From positions 94,055,333-94,119,332 of the forward strand of contig OV884013.1 of the NCBI GenBank assembly GCA_930367205.1: 64,000 nucleotides of DNA, written 5' to 3'. This document shows, in pieces, positions 23,666-38,597 of the stretch. The translations under genes and the position numbers were made by a program. Below the pieces are notes generated by a model. That model was not told the origin of the DNA, did no database searches, and saw nothing but the letters and a program-made list of their open reading frames with translations. The DNA comes from Acanthosoma haemorrhoidale. Its lineage: Eukaryota; Arthropoda; Insecta; Hemiptera; Acanthosomatidae. Numbering within the stretch: position 1 is the stretch's first letter; the number at the start of each line of letters is the position of its first letter.

Positions 23666-26600
23666 CGAGCCCACGGACTAACCTTATTAAACATCCCACA
23701 TTCACCACTTCAGTCCTACTGGTGGTAGCTTTTAGAACAGGGTTTAACTAATTTATACCCGGGCAACAGGCTGTGTAATGTCATTTAGAGCTTAAGGCCT
23801 AAAGTAGAGAGCTATTAACACCTAACACCTGAAGCAGATAAAGTTGTGAATAAATTTTGAATCGGATTAATTACTGTTACTAAAACTCCATTATATGAAT
23901 ACTGGGAAACTTCATCGGCGTGTTTACCCTCCTAAGCCTTCGTCTAAGTGAGCAAGTCCCCTTCAGTAAAGAAACGGTTGTAATTACTTTAGAACTTCAA
24001 GATGTATTAATAATCTGATATAATCAAGTGATTACAACATTAAAGCATGCTTGCCACCCTTACCAGAGACAACTTTCAAGATTCTAGACCACGAAAACAA
24101 TCCTCGTAAACTTTGATTTGTACAATACATTTTAAGAAATATTTCAATAATAATTTCATTAAAAAGCAGGTACGTACGCAAGAGGGAGATCAGGGCTTAA
24201 TATTAATATAAGAAATATGGTATATTCTTGGGGGTTTCCCCCCAATTTCATGAAGAAATGCCCACCAATATAATAAGGTTTGTAATTTTCACTACTGCTG
24301 TTGTTGAAACCAACCTAATAAGTGAGTTTTATTTTTTTTAAATCATTACCGTAATATTATTATGTCCCTGCAGAATTCATCAAAACAATTAATAATGTTA
24401 TTGCAATAAGTAGATGTAAGTGACAACTATTTGGCCTTAGGCCATTCTATCTTTCCTTTGTATAAAAAATAAATAAAATTGCTCTCAACTTTTTATGAAG
24501 ACAATACTGTTCCAATTCATCAGAAAAAGGTATTGAGAATGCGCTTGCGATGGAGTTATGAGGGTATCAGAGTGGGGGAAGCAGGTAGGGGGCCCAGGGC
24601 ACCGCTTCTATTTTATTACCACCATGAAAATGGTGATATTCTCATTGAAAATTCTTTCATTGCATAATACAGCTGTGATACAGTATAAGGAGCACACTGT
24701 AACCCCTACCTGCTCTTGAATATATCTTTTGTCAATAAATAAAAATTATTTAATTTTTTGTTTTTTCAGCTCCATTCTTCTTAAAACTGACTAATCAAAA
24801 ATTCATCGAATTCATCTCAAAATTTTTACATGATTATTTCTTGATAAGGAGAGTACTTGAGAGTAAAAAAAAAATTCAACCTCGGCAGCCTAACTGGAAG
24901 GGAATATCATCTCGATCCACTCTACCAATTATATCCTTTGGTATAACCTTTCGAGACCATTAAACTTTATTGATGCCATTTATTCAAAAGTGTTCCAGGA
25001 AATTTGGAATATTACGATTTCTCACGAATGGGACTAGAGAGAGAAGGAAGAGGAGGGAGGTTGTGCAGTAAGGGTTAGGGCAGAAATGAAAACAGGGCTC
25101 GTAATATAAATATTTCCAGACCACTTGTTTCCCCTTCTACCGTAGCATCTCTGTTTCCTTGCCCATCGGCCAATGTATCAATATGAATATTATAAAGCTC
25201 ATGTTGGGTTTTTTTAGGGTTTTGTTGAAAACCAGTAACCCTTATGTTTGTATCATTGTGTCTGCACCTTCCCAGGCGATGGTAAGTCTCCCATTTGAAT
25301 TATAAACATGAAATTTTACAAAGGAATTCCATTTGGTTTCCCAACCACATGAAACATATTTTCAACTCCACAGGACATAATCAAGGGGAAGTTTATTAAA
25401 ACGGTAATTCACTTCAACTATACGGTTTTTATAGCCATGACATTGGGTATGCCAGTTCCATTTGTCGCTCTGTTCTCGGCCAATCACTTCAACTCTCCAA
25501 TGTGTGCATTCGAGACAATCCTTTCGTATGATCTAGACACTGGCTTATTGGGCGTATTCTGGGTCACTTCCCTCAGACCTACCTTCCATTGTTTTCTTTG
25601 GGGGCCTGTTCACTGCTATTCTATGGGCGTGACCAAAGCATTTAAGTAGTCTAGTATTAATTCTATCCTAGTCAGGAATGGGTCCTTAGTTGCTTCTTTA
25701 CGCACTCCTGTTCTGTGCAATACCCTTTACCATCTATTTTTAATCTCGACTATCGTCATTTTACATTTCTGCCTCATTATCCCAGGCCACCGATTCGTGG
25801 GCTAAAACCAGTGGAAAGATTAGACATCCAATTTTGACATTGTTTCAGCCTCTCTATTCCCAATTATTATATTTCGAATTCGGAACTTCACTTGGCCTTA
25901 TGTATTCTACTCTAAAGCTTTTTTTATTCAACCATTTTCCACAATTCTAATCTCTGTGTGATCGAATAAATTGACTTTTTTTTATAACTTCTTCATTAAG
26001 TGCTATTGAGACCCGATCGCTTTCTGGGTTCTTGGCGACTCTCGTATCGTATTATTGTATATTATCGTATCGTATATTGGCTTGGCATGTCTGGACATGC
26101 AGATTTCGAGCAGCAAGCTATGTGAGTAGAAAACCTGCACTAACCACATTGTGTAGATAAGGGAGATCTCTTCAACCTGCAGTGTTTGTGGATACCTGGA
26201 TCAAACAGGAGCACAAGTTCTGTGTAAGAATAACATGTCGTTGCTGGTGCCGAAGAGGATTATTACAGGGCTTTTGTCCTCTACATCCAGAAATCGAAAG
26301 GTCATGAATGCCCAAGATAAGTCATTATCTCGGGAAGGGTTGGAATACACTTTCATCGCAGGCCTGTGAGGAAGTATACTCTGTTTAGGTTAACGGTCCT
26401 CAGAGGAGGGAAATAAAGAAAATAAAAGTCATTAATGGGGAATTAATAAAACTATATGTTTTGCTGTCATTGGCGATTACTTTATTTAAATTTATTTATT
26501 TAAATAAACAATATTTCCTGACCGTATTTACCATGTACTATGTATACCTATTCTTTATTCATTGGTTTTGAAAATAACCGGGTTTGAAATAGGTTTTTTA

Positions 26601-27094
26601 TGTAGACTGATTACAGTTTTTACTACCTTAACAGAACAAAAAAAATAAATAGCCGCCCTCAAAATGTGGCATTTCTATTGTTATTCTGCCTGTTCCTACA
26701 ATATGTAATTGGTTCATTTCAAGAATATTAAGGTGACTAAATTAACTAGGCAAGGTACCAGTAGCAGAGACACGGAATCGAGATAAGCAACGATAATATT
26801 ATAAGCTGGCTCGTGACTAAGAAGCATAATAAAGTGTACGGATTTGAATCTGGATTCCACACAGGGAAATAATGAAATCTAGATGGTACGTGCTCGACAC
26901 GGCGGACACGTAAGGTGGGCCCGAAGAATAATCATGAAGAGTACACTTCGGCTATGGGACATCTCTCATCACCACGTCGAATGAGCATATTGGAGAACCC
27001 AGTTTGAATAGAAAGCAGTGACTTTGTGGCCCAGATTCAGCGGCTCAGTGTCGAAACAGTACGACCAACTCCATCAATCACTAATTGTAATAAT
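23666..27094. other. Mostly non-coding; repeat E at 25205-25330
   Basis: 25430-25900 and 26090-27060 are more GC-balanced and may be old transposon DNA. The frame at 25437-25649 has no recognisable motif. Short direct repeats of cgtatcgtat occur near 26042-26075. Confidence 0.5.
25205..25330 (+). repeat. Repeat E, copy 3
   Basis: It reads agggttttgttgaaaacc, aacccttatg, tgtgtctgcaccttccca and aaacatgaaattttac, paralleling copy 2. Confidence 0.4.
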
Positions 27095-27705
27095 AATATA
27101 TACCTTTCTTTATTGTGATAAAATTACAATCTGCCTTATTAAGCAATAAGTAATTGTGATAAATGTTCTCATTCATACCATATTTACAATTTTCATTCAT
27201 ACAGTATTACAGACCTCCCAAATCCACATGGTTGTCACCTCCCTAGCATGAGTCTTCGGAAGTCCCCCCACGCTGCTCCGTCAGCCGTGTCACTGGATAC
27301 GAATGTCATTGGAGGCTGACCAAGAACGCGAGAACCACAGACGCTCAGAATATGATTGGAGAAACTGGGCGTTGCCAGAACTCCCACTGTCATGTATTTA
27401 TAGCAGGTCACGAGGCCCCTGCCGCTTTAGTCTCCGAGGAGGATTATAGGGACAAGTGGCACAGAGTCATGACTGTGCTAAGGGATTAGGGTAGTTGGAT
27501 AGGTTATTATGGAATTTTATTGGAAGGGATGAGTTCAAGAATGTTCTCAAGACTTTTGATTGAAAGGATTTGATACCCTTGATGTTCAACTTTTTTGCTG
27601 CCCCCATAGCTCTATTTCGTATGTCCAGATTGGCTTAAGTATAACTTTAAGATTAGTAATTTATTTGCTATTAAGAGATGGGATGTTCTCCGAAGTAGTC
27701 CCATC
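27095..27705 (-). mobile_element. LINE family A, copy 4 (with 3' end)
   Basis: The 3' end lies near 27100, where the minus strand reads atcacaataaagaaagg followed by an ATT-rich simple tail. The 3' UTR runs to about 27410, and decayed ORF2 end to about 27705. Relative to copy 5, about 75 nt are deleted between the AVERT-like ctgagaac and ttcttgaactc. The shared 3' UTR includes a ctataaatac motif just after the ORF2 stop. Confidence 0.7.
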
Positions 27706-29621
27706 ACTAATAGAATTACTGTCTTGGTATAAATTCTTGAACAGGTAACTTGAGATATTTTTCTTTATCATATAATGGATTCAATTAATTACCTACTTCG
27801 TATTCGGTAAAAGTAAACATTTTTATAACTATGATATGTGATTTTTATTCACTATTTTTAAACTATAATTATGATCAGTCATTAGTGGAAATCCTCAAAC
27901 GAAAATGATGTTGTTCGCTAATTGGACTCCTGAACTTTTAACGATTGTACCTGTTTGGAAGGATTGACTCTTCGCGTCGTCCTGATTCGTATATAATTTA
28001 TTTTAAATGGACGAATACAACTTTTGTTTCATAAAAAAAAATTGAAAAAATGAGAAACTAAATCCTTAACACGACCAGTTTCTTTAAACTTTAAAAATGC
28101 GATGTATAAAAAGTCTCCTTGCTCTTACAGACACCATCTTGGAACCTAATTAATATTGAAAGAGAAAAGAGAATTCTATAATAGCCTATTTTCAGTGCAC
28201 TAGGAAGGAATACTCAGCCCTGAAATATTTCTTAGCTACTTCCTAAGTTACTGCTTTTAATTATCCGGTGATAATATTTTCTCCTAATCCAACGCTGCCT
28301 TCTTAAGATTGCTAGATAAGGAGTAAAGCAGTAAAAAGCAGAAATTTACGACATTTGTACGCTTTGTATTTGCTTACTATTTTTTTTTTTATCTGACCAT
28401 AACTAATGTTACTAACTATAAAGTACTATAACAATAGAATATAATAGATTTATCTAATCGACAATAAATTCATTAAAAATTTATTCAATTTTTATGCAAA
28501 AACTAATCGATATTTTCATCAAACATTCTTCAATTAATTAATTCAGTATTCTGAATGCTTTAAACATCTAAAACCTATTTCGTCTTGAAAACCTTTTTAT
28601 TTTTTGCACTTTCAATCATCATCTAATTTTCGACCAAAACTTGATTCTTGGTAGATTAATACAATACCATTTTTAGTAAAACAACTTACGGTTTCATTAC
28701 CGCGGTGTAATGAGCACTTTCAAAGGAACATACACTGTACTGTAACTAGGTCCAAAATCCTTTACTGATGATTTAAATTACATTTGAGCTTAATGGCACT
28801 GACACATGAGTCTAACCGACTAGAACTTTCACAGTCCCCCAAGTTATATGATTAAAATTAGGCTATGGTCAGTCATCATTTTAAATTTAAACTATTTAAT
28901 AAACAAACGGAAACCATGTATACCATTACATTTTATAAATGCTTCATTAAATGAAAGTTATTTTGAATATTGAATGAGTTTAAATATAATTTTTTGTATA
29001 ATTACCTTTCAACAGCCACAATTGACTTCCATAAATTTTACCAGCCTTACTCGATTTAGTACAGACCGCGGCTTACTCCTGGAGAACTAAAAGTCACATG
29101 TTCCATTTCAGAGTGATATGAAAATATATAAAAAATCTGAATATGGATGTGAAGCAGTTGCATTAAATTCACTATTTTAATTTCCAGTCTAACTCAACAT
29201 AAACCGGAATGCTCTGAAAATATGCATGCCATCGGAACACACCCATGTATACATTTAAAAAATAGCTACTACAGTAGTGGTCAAAAGTTTTCGGGCAAGT
29301 CATGTAATTCCTAATAGTTAAGACTTATCATGAGGATTTAACAATGTTTAATGTATTTAAATAAGAACATCATTAATTTTTAAAAATAATAGATCAAATT
29401 TATTTTGTAATTAATTAAAATTTTTACGGTATGAGCAATTTTGTTTTTCCGCTAATCCTTATTAAGGTAATACCACTCTTGCGTCAACCTCTTAATTACG
29501 AATAATTAGAAGTTCCCCTCTTCTCGGTCCAGAAAGTATCTACTTATGTTTCCATATTTTAATAATAAACGCAAGGCGTTAGTAAGAGAGGGAGAGGCAG
29601 TGTACGAAACATCTGCAGGCT
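27706..29621. other. AT-rich, nothing recognised
   Basis: No open frame of note and no repeats beyond homopolymers. Confidence 0.6.
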
Positions 29622-29626
29622 CCACA

Positions 29627-30431
<805 letters not shown>

Positions 30432-30436
30432 CCACA

Positions 30437-32971
30437 AATACTTTCATTCAGTTAGGTCGTATGGTTAGTCATACAAGTATAGATATCTATTAAATAATAA
30501 ATAATAAAAAAAATTTAATGAGCAATAAACCTTTTTCCATTAATAACAAACTAAAATATTTTTTCAGCTCTATCTGTCACTACTATAATAAAAATCTATT
30601 CATAATGGTACTGTGCACAAGTTGAGATATTCATTATACATAGACATCATTCAAACCAACAAATATTATTAACATTTACAATTTATCAGCTAAAAATAAT
30701 TTTTTTCTCAACAGTCCAATAATATTGTTTTTTTTTAGATTTGATGTAGAATGACAAAGTAACTCGCATAAATGGGATATTACTTACTTCATATTCTTAG
30801 AACAATTTTTTTTTTCATTTCTGTTCAAGAACAAATCAAAAATAAAAACTATTTTATTTTAAAACTTTTAGCAATGATTTTTAGTCTTATTTGATTAGAT
30901 TAATCTACTATATTATTACTACTATATTATTATTACTATTATTATATTATTTACCATGAATGTACTAATGAATAGTAGAGCACATTGTGAAATCGGCTTA
31001 GGTTGAAGAGAGTTGTTAGGTCTAGTCTAGTGACCGTTAAAATTTTAATTCCTAATCCGGTCCATTACTCACTCCCCCCCCCCCTCTACGGATTATAAAG
31101 TAAGTACCCTCAGTAAATAATACAGATGGTTCAAAATACTCATCTGGTACAATGAAGGGTTTCTGAGAAGACTATGATTTTAAATGTATTTGAGCAAAAA
31201 TGTTTATTTGTACATTATTTATTAAACACGCTACATTCATATTTATATTCCCACTACGTGTTTCTCTATAATAAACTACATTTCTATAAAATAATTTCAT
31301 AATATCTAATTACTAGCTGAGCCAGGGATACGGAGCCAGGCAGTGGCGTTACGTTTTTTTTCATTATACATTAGGTTTTGTTTTTAATTATGGAACAAAA
31401 ATTATATTTATCAATAATGAGTAAACTGTGTTTTTTTAACGAAATGCTTCGGATGTTGGACCGGAGATGCTTCGTTTTATTTTTAAAACCATTTTGGTCA
31501 TTGAAAGTCGCCATTTCAATATTTAAAATAAATTTCAAATAACAATATAGTTGAAAAAAATGTTATTAAGAAACGGTCTAAACAACTTTATTTCCTTAAA
31601 TATCTTTGGAATTCTATTTTTTTAACGCCTCTAATGGGTTCCTTAACCATAGAAAACATTCATTCTTAAATAACTGCTGGGTTGAGATTTGAAAAAGCTT
31701 TTAAGTCCCGTCAAAAGCCGCCATCAAAGGCGTCAAAGTTCGACTTTACTTAATTTTTTACACTTGCAAAAATTATATTTTGATTGTCATTTATTTTCCA
31801 ATTAACAATAACGAGTAAATACAGGAGGGTGAAAGAGCTAGTTAGAGGCACAGACGATCAGGAATTGAGGGGAGAATAACAGAACTTATAATATTATGTA
31901 CAGGAGATAACAAGGCCAGTTCCCATTTAAAAATGTTCCTTAGAAAAATGTAGAAATCAGAGATGCTGAATGTTGATCTGTCTAAAGTTCGATGTTTGAT
32001 GGAATTTTGTGAATTTGTGGGAATGTATTCTGGAACGGTCAACATGGAGGTTCTATAGTTACCACAAAAAATATGTTATACGTACGTGCTATTAGATGGT
32101 TATGGTTCTGAACCCCAAGTTTCCTTACAGAAATATTGGATTTTATATGCGTCAAGAAGTCAATTTAGTTGAAGTATTAAAAACGTGTCCATATATTCTA
32201 AAATAATTAGGTAACCGTTAATATTTAGCGTAAAAATAACAATAGTGACCTAGGAATAAAAAAAATGGAGGTGTTTTAGAAATGGAGACTATAAATCTGT
32301 TGTTACAGCATTGAACTGGACTGTTTCTTGAAGTGGCTTAAAATGACTATTTTTTTTATAAATGTCATTTGTGCATTTAGGCAAATTCATGGGCATTAAT
32401 GAGAATTAAATACCTAAAGTTTATAACCATATAACTCTATTATTTATAGCCAATCAGTTATGTATCTGATAAAAACAATAGGTAAATCTAATGAGTAATT
32501 TACTGCGGTATCACTTTGCAAATATTACACTTTTCAGGTATGTATCGGGTTGTATATGATTTATAAGGCTATTACTCGCCTGAAATGGCGCCATTACCTG
32601 GGTGATATATCGGCCATAGAGAGAACTGGCACTAGAATGGCAGGACTTGCCTTGTTAGCAAAGCTATTCTCAAACACCTTGATGCACCGTTGCAATATGT
32701 CAGGCAAGCCAACCATTCTCGAGGTCCTTAGTAAATTGATATCCCCCCCCCCTAATGCTACCTAATAAAATATTTATCGGTCACTTGAAATATTAAAAAC
32801 ATTAATAATCTATTTCAAAAGGAAAACTTTCCCATAGAGTCTGATCAACCACGCCCTGTTACAAGCAATTACTTGAATTTTTAAAATGAAGAGCGATTTT
32901 AAAAAGTTTTGTTGCATGGAGGCAGATGCTGAGCAAGCTGGGAGTTTATTAGAATGCATGCAGTATGTACG
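30437..32971. other. AT-rich, nothing recognised
   Basis: There is a C run at about 31074-31084 and ATT-rich simple sequence at 30900-30955. Frames at 31842-32045 and 32550-32765 carry no motif. Confidence 0.6.
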
Positions 32972-33260
32972 TCATTCCCATTATATTACAAGATTTTAAT
33001 AATCATAACATTAGCCATTTACAAATAGAGAATTATCTGTGATATAATCAACTTTTTTCAAATGCCTTGTTTATGAAGAGACCTTTGTTTGTTGGCTAGC
33101 TGAACCCTTCATTCTTCATTCCCATTATATTACAAGATTTTAATAATCATAACATTAGCCATTTACAAATAGAGAATTTATTATCTGTCATGTAATCAAC
33201 TTTTTTCAATCGCCTTGTTTATGAAGAGACCTTTGTTTGTTGGCCAGCTGAACCCTTCAT
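32972..33260 (+). repeat. 144-bp tandem duplication
   Basis: The block starting tcattcccattatattaca at 32972 recurs at 33116 and ends near gctgaacccttcatt at about 33260. The copies differ by a few substitutions and a small indel (gagaattatc versus gagaatttattatc), so the duplication is recent but not brand new. No coding is seen. Confidence 0.92.
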
Positions 33261-36200
33261 TAAGACACTTTTTGATCAAGACAGCTCTGTTGCTTCCCTA
33301 TTTCTGACAGTAGAAGATCCGTGGTTTGGTGTGAGACACTATCGTAGATACAAGCTGGACTGTCTATCACAGAGTCCAATGGCAATATGACCGGAAGGCA
33401 GCGTGGCTAGACAGGAACTCAATTTGACGTGGTTTGCAGCTAATCTTTGACTCCACCGTAGCTAGGTAGTGTTATCTAGTTCCTGAACCAGTGGCGTACC
33501 GATCACATTCCTATGAAGACAGCGATCTACTTCTTGAAACCTGTTTGACAATGGAAAGGGTGTCCTATATGCTTCGATTCCTCTCTGGCTTGCGTAGCAA
33601 ACGCACCTGTTTGTTCAATGACTTCAAAACTTTATAAAATATGGGTATAAGTAATATACATTTCTCTACCAGTCTACCCATTTGTGCACGTTAGTCTTTA
33701 TTTCTTCTATTTCCTTGTTGTGATTCTTGTTGTTAGCTAACATATCTAAAGTGATTCTTCAGTCAGTTTTGGTAGTTACTTTATCAATTCTAGTCTTGTG
33801 TAACAGGTTGAATTGAAGTTTTAACCCACGCCGTTTTGGCCTTGGGAGGTTAAGAATACAAATAAAAAAGAATTAAATTGTAGTCGGATTGTGGCGTTTT
33901 AACTGCCCAGTTCGGCCAGTCGCTTAGCCTGATTTCCTACTGCTTACTATATTTTCTACTATCAGCTTACTATTAATTTCAAAGGTATATCTAACAACCA
34001 CTTTTACAATAACACGTAAAGGATACCAGACCATGTTATAACAATCTCGTTACAAGTTGAAATGTAAATAAATTTCACAAGTTTTATAAACAAAATAAGC
34101 AACTTTTAAGCTTTCTCTAGTCACTTCTCAGAAGATATTTTAGATTAAAAGTTTCGATTTTTCCCTGTAGTTAGAGGTTCACTAAAGCGGTAACACAAAA
34201 TTAAATCCAAGATTATTGCAGGAAGTAAAGTTTGTAAGCCAACAGCAGAATAATCTATTTCTCATCATGTGTGATTTTAAACACATAATCTCTTTTTAAG
34301 CACCTCAATCACTAAAATGTACAGTTTTGACAAATAAAACAAATATATAAATAATTAAAACTTCAATTGTTGGCTCTCAAATCTATTTTTTAGCTTTTAT
34401 GTTATAATTTATGTTACGTTATCTGAAAATTAAATCATAAATACCTTCTGAGCTGGTGGATTTGAGAAAACGCAAATGTTAACGGAACAGAAGTGGCTTT
34501 TTTCACGCTTGATTTCTTCCTCTCCTCGTCAGCTCTTTAATTTCAGTAACTATCTTTTTTTATTCAGCCAACAATTATTGAGACAAAGGTAACACAAACT
34601 AGAACTAATGTTTATTATTTAAAAAAAAATATCATGACAAACACTATAAATTTTCTCTTGTTTATATTTCAAATCAATATTTCTCTTATTTTAGGCCCAA
34701 CGAATCTGACACGAATATTTTTCATAATTATTCTATTTGGGAAACTCAGTACCGCGACAGATTTAGATGCACTAGCAATCATCGTAGCGAATATTCGGGC
34801 GCATTTGTAGCCAGTGAGTGATATTTGAGGGGGGAACGTTCGTTATTCAACAGCGTTTGAGACAATTTACATCAAAGGTATTCTCCCTAAGTTACTTTTT
34901 TCAAAGGATTACGGTTCGTTGGCCGCTAAGAAAGGATGAAAGGATGAATACGAAGACCTGAAATGCTAACAATGGATATTTCTAGGGCTGATTTGGACAA
35001 AGCTGGTAAGGAAAGAAAGAGCGATAAATGGAAGAGTAAACTTATAAATGTTTGAATAGTCGGTAATAGATGCATGGAAACAATTTACAAATTAGTCTTA
35101 TGAAGAAATGTTTGTAGTGTTATCACGTATGAAAAGGGGAGTTGTGCCATCATTTAAGTTTACTCATTGCTCGGCCATAATTTATAATTTAACTAGAAAC
35201 AGCTTTTATGTGATTCTTATGCTCAATAGGAGATGCTCTACTTTCATTAAGTAGTTACTGTCCCTCTTTGTCCGTAAGTTTTACTATAGCGGTAATAAAA
35301 CTTACCCAATCGATCTAATTTTTTTTATAGAACTCACAATATGGTTATTAAATTCTGATTAAAATAAAAAATATGTGGGCAAATTCCCTTCTAATTCAAC
35401 ATTAATAAAAGAGCGGCCCTTTAAGGTCAAATACAAGTCAATATTTTGGCCAGATCACGTCACCCGGTCATGATTTGAAGCCCTAAAAACTATCTTTTTT
35501 TTTACGTTTAGACGTTTTGCAATTAATTTTACCACTTTAAGAGGTCCAACAATGGTCAAACCCGATAAGTATATCAGGTCAAGTTCCACGACCATTAAAG
35601 TTTTGTCATAAGTGAGACCATTACATAAATGGAATATAGGAGGAAGTGATAAAGTGTAGATATGTGAGCCGGCTACGTTAAGCAAGGAACTTGATAGGCG
35701 TCGAAGGGTCCAGACGAGCAGTAAACCATTGTCTCGGCCGATAAGTCATATGCCCAACATATTTATGTCGCTAAGGGGTTTTGCCACTGTCATAAAGGAG
35801 AGAGTTCGATGGAGAGATAGTAGACCTCTATCCGTCTAGGCCAGTCGTAATAAAAAAGAAGGGAGGAGTTTCAAGCAATAAATGGGTTGTCCAACATTTT
35901 TATAACGCGTGCCACAACCAAGCTTTTCCCATATTGAGGCGGGCGCAACTGTACCCCCTCCCCTATACCCGGCCACCTTCACAATTAGCATTTCTGTTAG
36001 TATAGGGGCCTGTTTTTTTAAATATGTGTCCCTGTTTCAAAGTTTGAGAATACGCCTACATTATGAAACCAATTATTACAATAAAAATGTTTGTAAGGAG
36101 TAACCATGTACAACCTACTTGCTTTACTAATCGTTAATTTTCAGTAACTCGAAAGGAAATCACGGTAGTAACAATATTTATTACTAGCATACAAGTAATT

Positions 36201-36502
36201 TTGTTACCTAGATCAAACATATAAAAAAAATTTTTAAATGACAAAATTAAGAATAATAAATTTAAAAATTATAGGCCGACCACGTGCCAGTTCCAAACCC
36301 ACAGCATGCCAAATTGTTGCTTGGGTTGGGCAACCTTCCGATAAGTAGGTGTCCGCCTAGAGTGAAGGAAAAAAGCCATAAACCCACCTGAAAATTATAG
36401 TTCCTCCAGCTTGCTTGTCAAGGGAATCGTTATAAGGTACTCTTATAGTCCTGAGTCAGAAAGAACATACACCACCTCCCTTAGGAAGAGAGAAAGTGGG
36501 GG
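33261..36502. other. Non-coding stretch
   Basis: AT-rich with GC-balanced islands at 33300-33550 and 35690-35850. No coding motif or repeat structure is seen. Confidence 0.55.
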
Positions 36503-36838
36503 GTGGGAGGGCTGTCTGTGTATAAGCCAAGGGGGAAGACAAAGGAAGGCCATCTTAGTTTTGGGCTGAGGCCCTCGCTCTTGGTCGGTTTGGAGCTCAT
36601 GATCATCTCAATTTCTCTGGCGACTTCTGCAGCGGTGTTTGCAAGCGGATCTCGAAGGCTGAAACCTTATTTGAGGGATATGAATCTGACGCTGTATGAC
36701 GTCATGGCGGAGCTGACCGGGGGCCTGAATACCTGCGTTGGTTACACCGAGTTTGAATTAATATTGTACCATAGCCATTACCAATTTATTTCGAATATCA
36801 TGCCATATTTTGAGCCAAGTAAATTCAACAGTTAAGAC
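36503..36838 (+). other. Unassigned open frame (about 78 codons from first ATG at 36599)
   Basis: A plus-strand frame of 110 codons opens at a GTG. From the first ATG (36599) it reads MIISISLATSAAVFASGSRR, then LKPYLRDMNLTLYDVMAELT and ends in a stop at 36836. The segment is more GC-balanced than its surroundings and contains a predicted hydrophobic stretch. I do not recognise it. No splice signals or homology support it, so it may be chance. Confidence 0.15.
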
Positions 36839-38399
36839 CATATGTGTTTGAATGTCTTTTAATCTAACCTTAGTAATAATATATATTCTGTTTTATATTG
36901 TCTATTAGATGGGAATAATTGATTTAATCTATTATTCGTATTAATAATTGTAATTTTGTCCTCTTACTTCATTAATGATATTCACCCTGTATTTAATAAA
37001 AATCTTTGTCATGATTCTTCACAATTCCTATAATTTATTTCTCAAGTACAACCATTCACATTAATGTCTTATCATTCCCATAATTAAAAGTAATAAAAGG
37101 TAAGATTAGAATTTATGATTATTAATTGAGGATATTTAATAAATACTTTTTTATCTATCTGACACGAGTTATCTTTAGTGAACGAAAGGTGGGCTAAATT
37201 ATCGACCCCAATCGGACACATTTCCTTATTGTTTTTTAATCTTTCTATTAAGTTCTAAAGTATTAACAATCATTATTACGGGCTGTATGCATTATAATGC
37301 TCATGGCTAAGTAATGGTCAGCTGGCATTATGACGCCATTGGGGGCGTAGGTATCTTTACAACGGTGGAAGGCCCCGAATTAAATTTCTCAGTTTTGAAT
37401 TAAAGAATTGCAGACGTTGAAAATATTTGTACTGTATTCTTCATATGTTGGTATTATACTAGAGGTGGTAATTACATCGTCTCCGGTCAGTATAAAACTC
37501 ATTTTTGTCAGTAAAAGTTCACGTTTAGACTTTTTTAGTGATATTTGTTTTTACATATTAAAAGCTACTTGGTGAAAATTTCTTTTCCTTTCATCAATTT
37601 CCCTCTTATTGCTATAATTTTTTACGAAGTATTGTTATTACTATCTTAGTTAATTATTTGCATATTATCTATTGTAGTTTCTATTCAGTCTTTAATTTAG
37701 TACTTCTTATCTATTTATTGCTACTTTTTACTATGCTAAATTCGTGAACTGGGAAGTATTGCCATAAACACATTCACGATCTGACAGCTCATTTGATAAT
37801 ACGCAAACAAATATATAATTTGATAACCTATTTACAATATATACTTTCAATCAGTAGGAAAACGAATAAAAACCTACTATTAAAACATAATAAAAATAAA
37901 TAACTCCGAGTTCCTATATTTCCACAAGGTAAAATTATGAATTGGGTCAGAATTATATTTCTACTGATAAATAAATAATCATGATTAAAGGATGGTACAG
38001 TACAATTTATTTCATACCAGATGTTGTTTTACCTTCAACGAATTAAGATTGAATATATTACATATTTATTATAATAGCAGATAAAATAGTCTATGTAAAA
38101 CAAATAACTAAACAAGCTAACGTTTTTTTGTGAAATATTTTGATAAATATTTACTTATTGGTAAAAGGTAAAACCGAAAATGTTTTATAGGAGAAAGCTT
38201 CAGTTTCAGTTCAATTTATCTTATTATTTTAATTTATAATTAATTAATTTAGTATTATAATATCATTTTATTTATATTTAATACCACATTATCGATTACA
38301 AAACAAATCATTAAAATCAGTGAATAAATTACGAAAAACATTGCGCATGTAATATATTGTATAGAGGAAGTTAATTGTTAGCAAATATTGATAATTGCG
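36839..38399. other. AT-rich DNA downstream of the Tctex-type gene
   Basis: Nothing is recognised. There are many TTTATT and AATAAA hexamers by composition alone. Confidence 0.6.
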
Positions 38400-38405
38400 T
38401 TTATT
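38400..38405 (-). terminator. Poly(A) signal AATAAA of the Tctex-type gene
   Basis: The minus strand reads AATAAA about 40 nt after the stop codon of the terminal exon. This is the first canonical signal downstream and suggests a short 3' UTR. The hexamer is common in AT-rich DNA, so the position relative to the stop is the main support. Confidence 0.5.
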
Positions 38406-38442
38406 TACTACACATGTATATATAGAGAGAAGATGTATTAAT

Positions 38443-38597
38443 TTATATGGCAACTCCAATTACATTTACAGTTAAGTACAAATGTTGCATCTTTCGCTTT
38501 TCTTGATAACTGAAATAGTTGTCTTTTTCTGGGTCCCAAATGGCTGATGCATAAAAGTGTTGACCACAACCATTATCTTGTGAAATATCAGTGAATA
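38443..38597 (-). CDS. Tctex-type dynein light chain, terminal exon (C-terminal half)
   Basis: This exon encodes 50 residues after a split codon and ends at a stop at 38443-38445. It reads FTDISQDNGCGQ, then HFYASAIWDPEKDNY, and ends LTVNVIGVAI. This parallels the Tctex1 C-terminal half: VIMQKNGAGLH, then ASSCFWD, and a final VxGLAI strand that forms the domain-swapped dimer sheet. The acceptor is AG at 38598-38599 with a clear pyrimidine tract (aaaatttttccag), leaving TA as the first two exon bases. Joined to the exon at 41226-41391 across a GC donor, the phase fits (g + ta = V) and the spacing from KY to WD equals that of canonical DYNLT proteins with no gap. The open frame runs on upstream to 38667, but those residues have no family counterpart and are probably intron. 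An AATAAA lies about 40 nt past the stop. Confidence 0.8.

Noticed and set aside
25437..25649. Open frame as possible gene or RT antisense
   Set aside because: Neither strand gave a recognisable RT or host motif.
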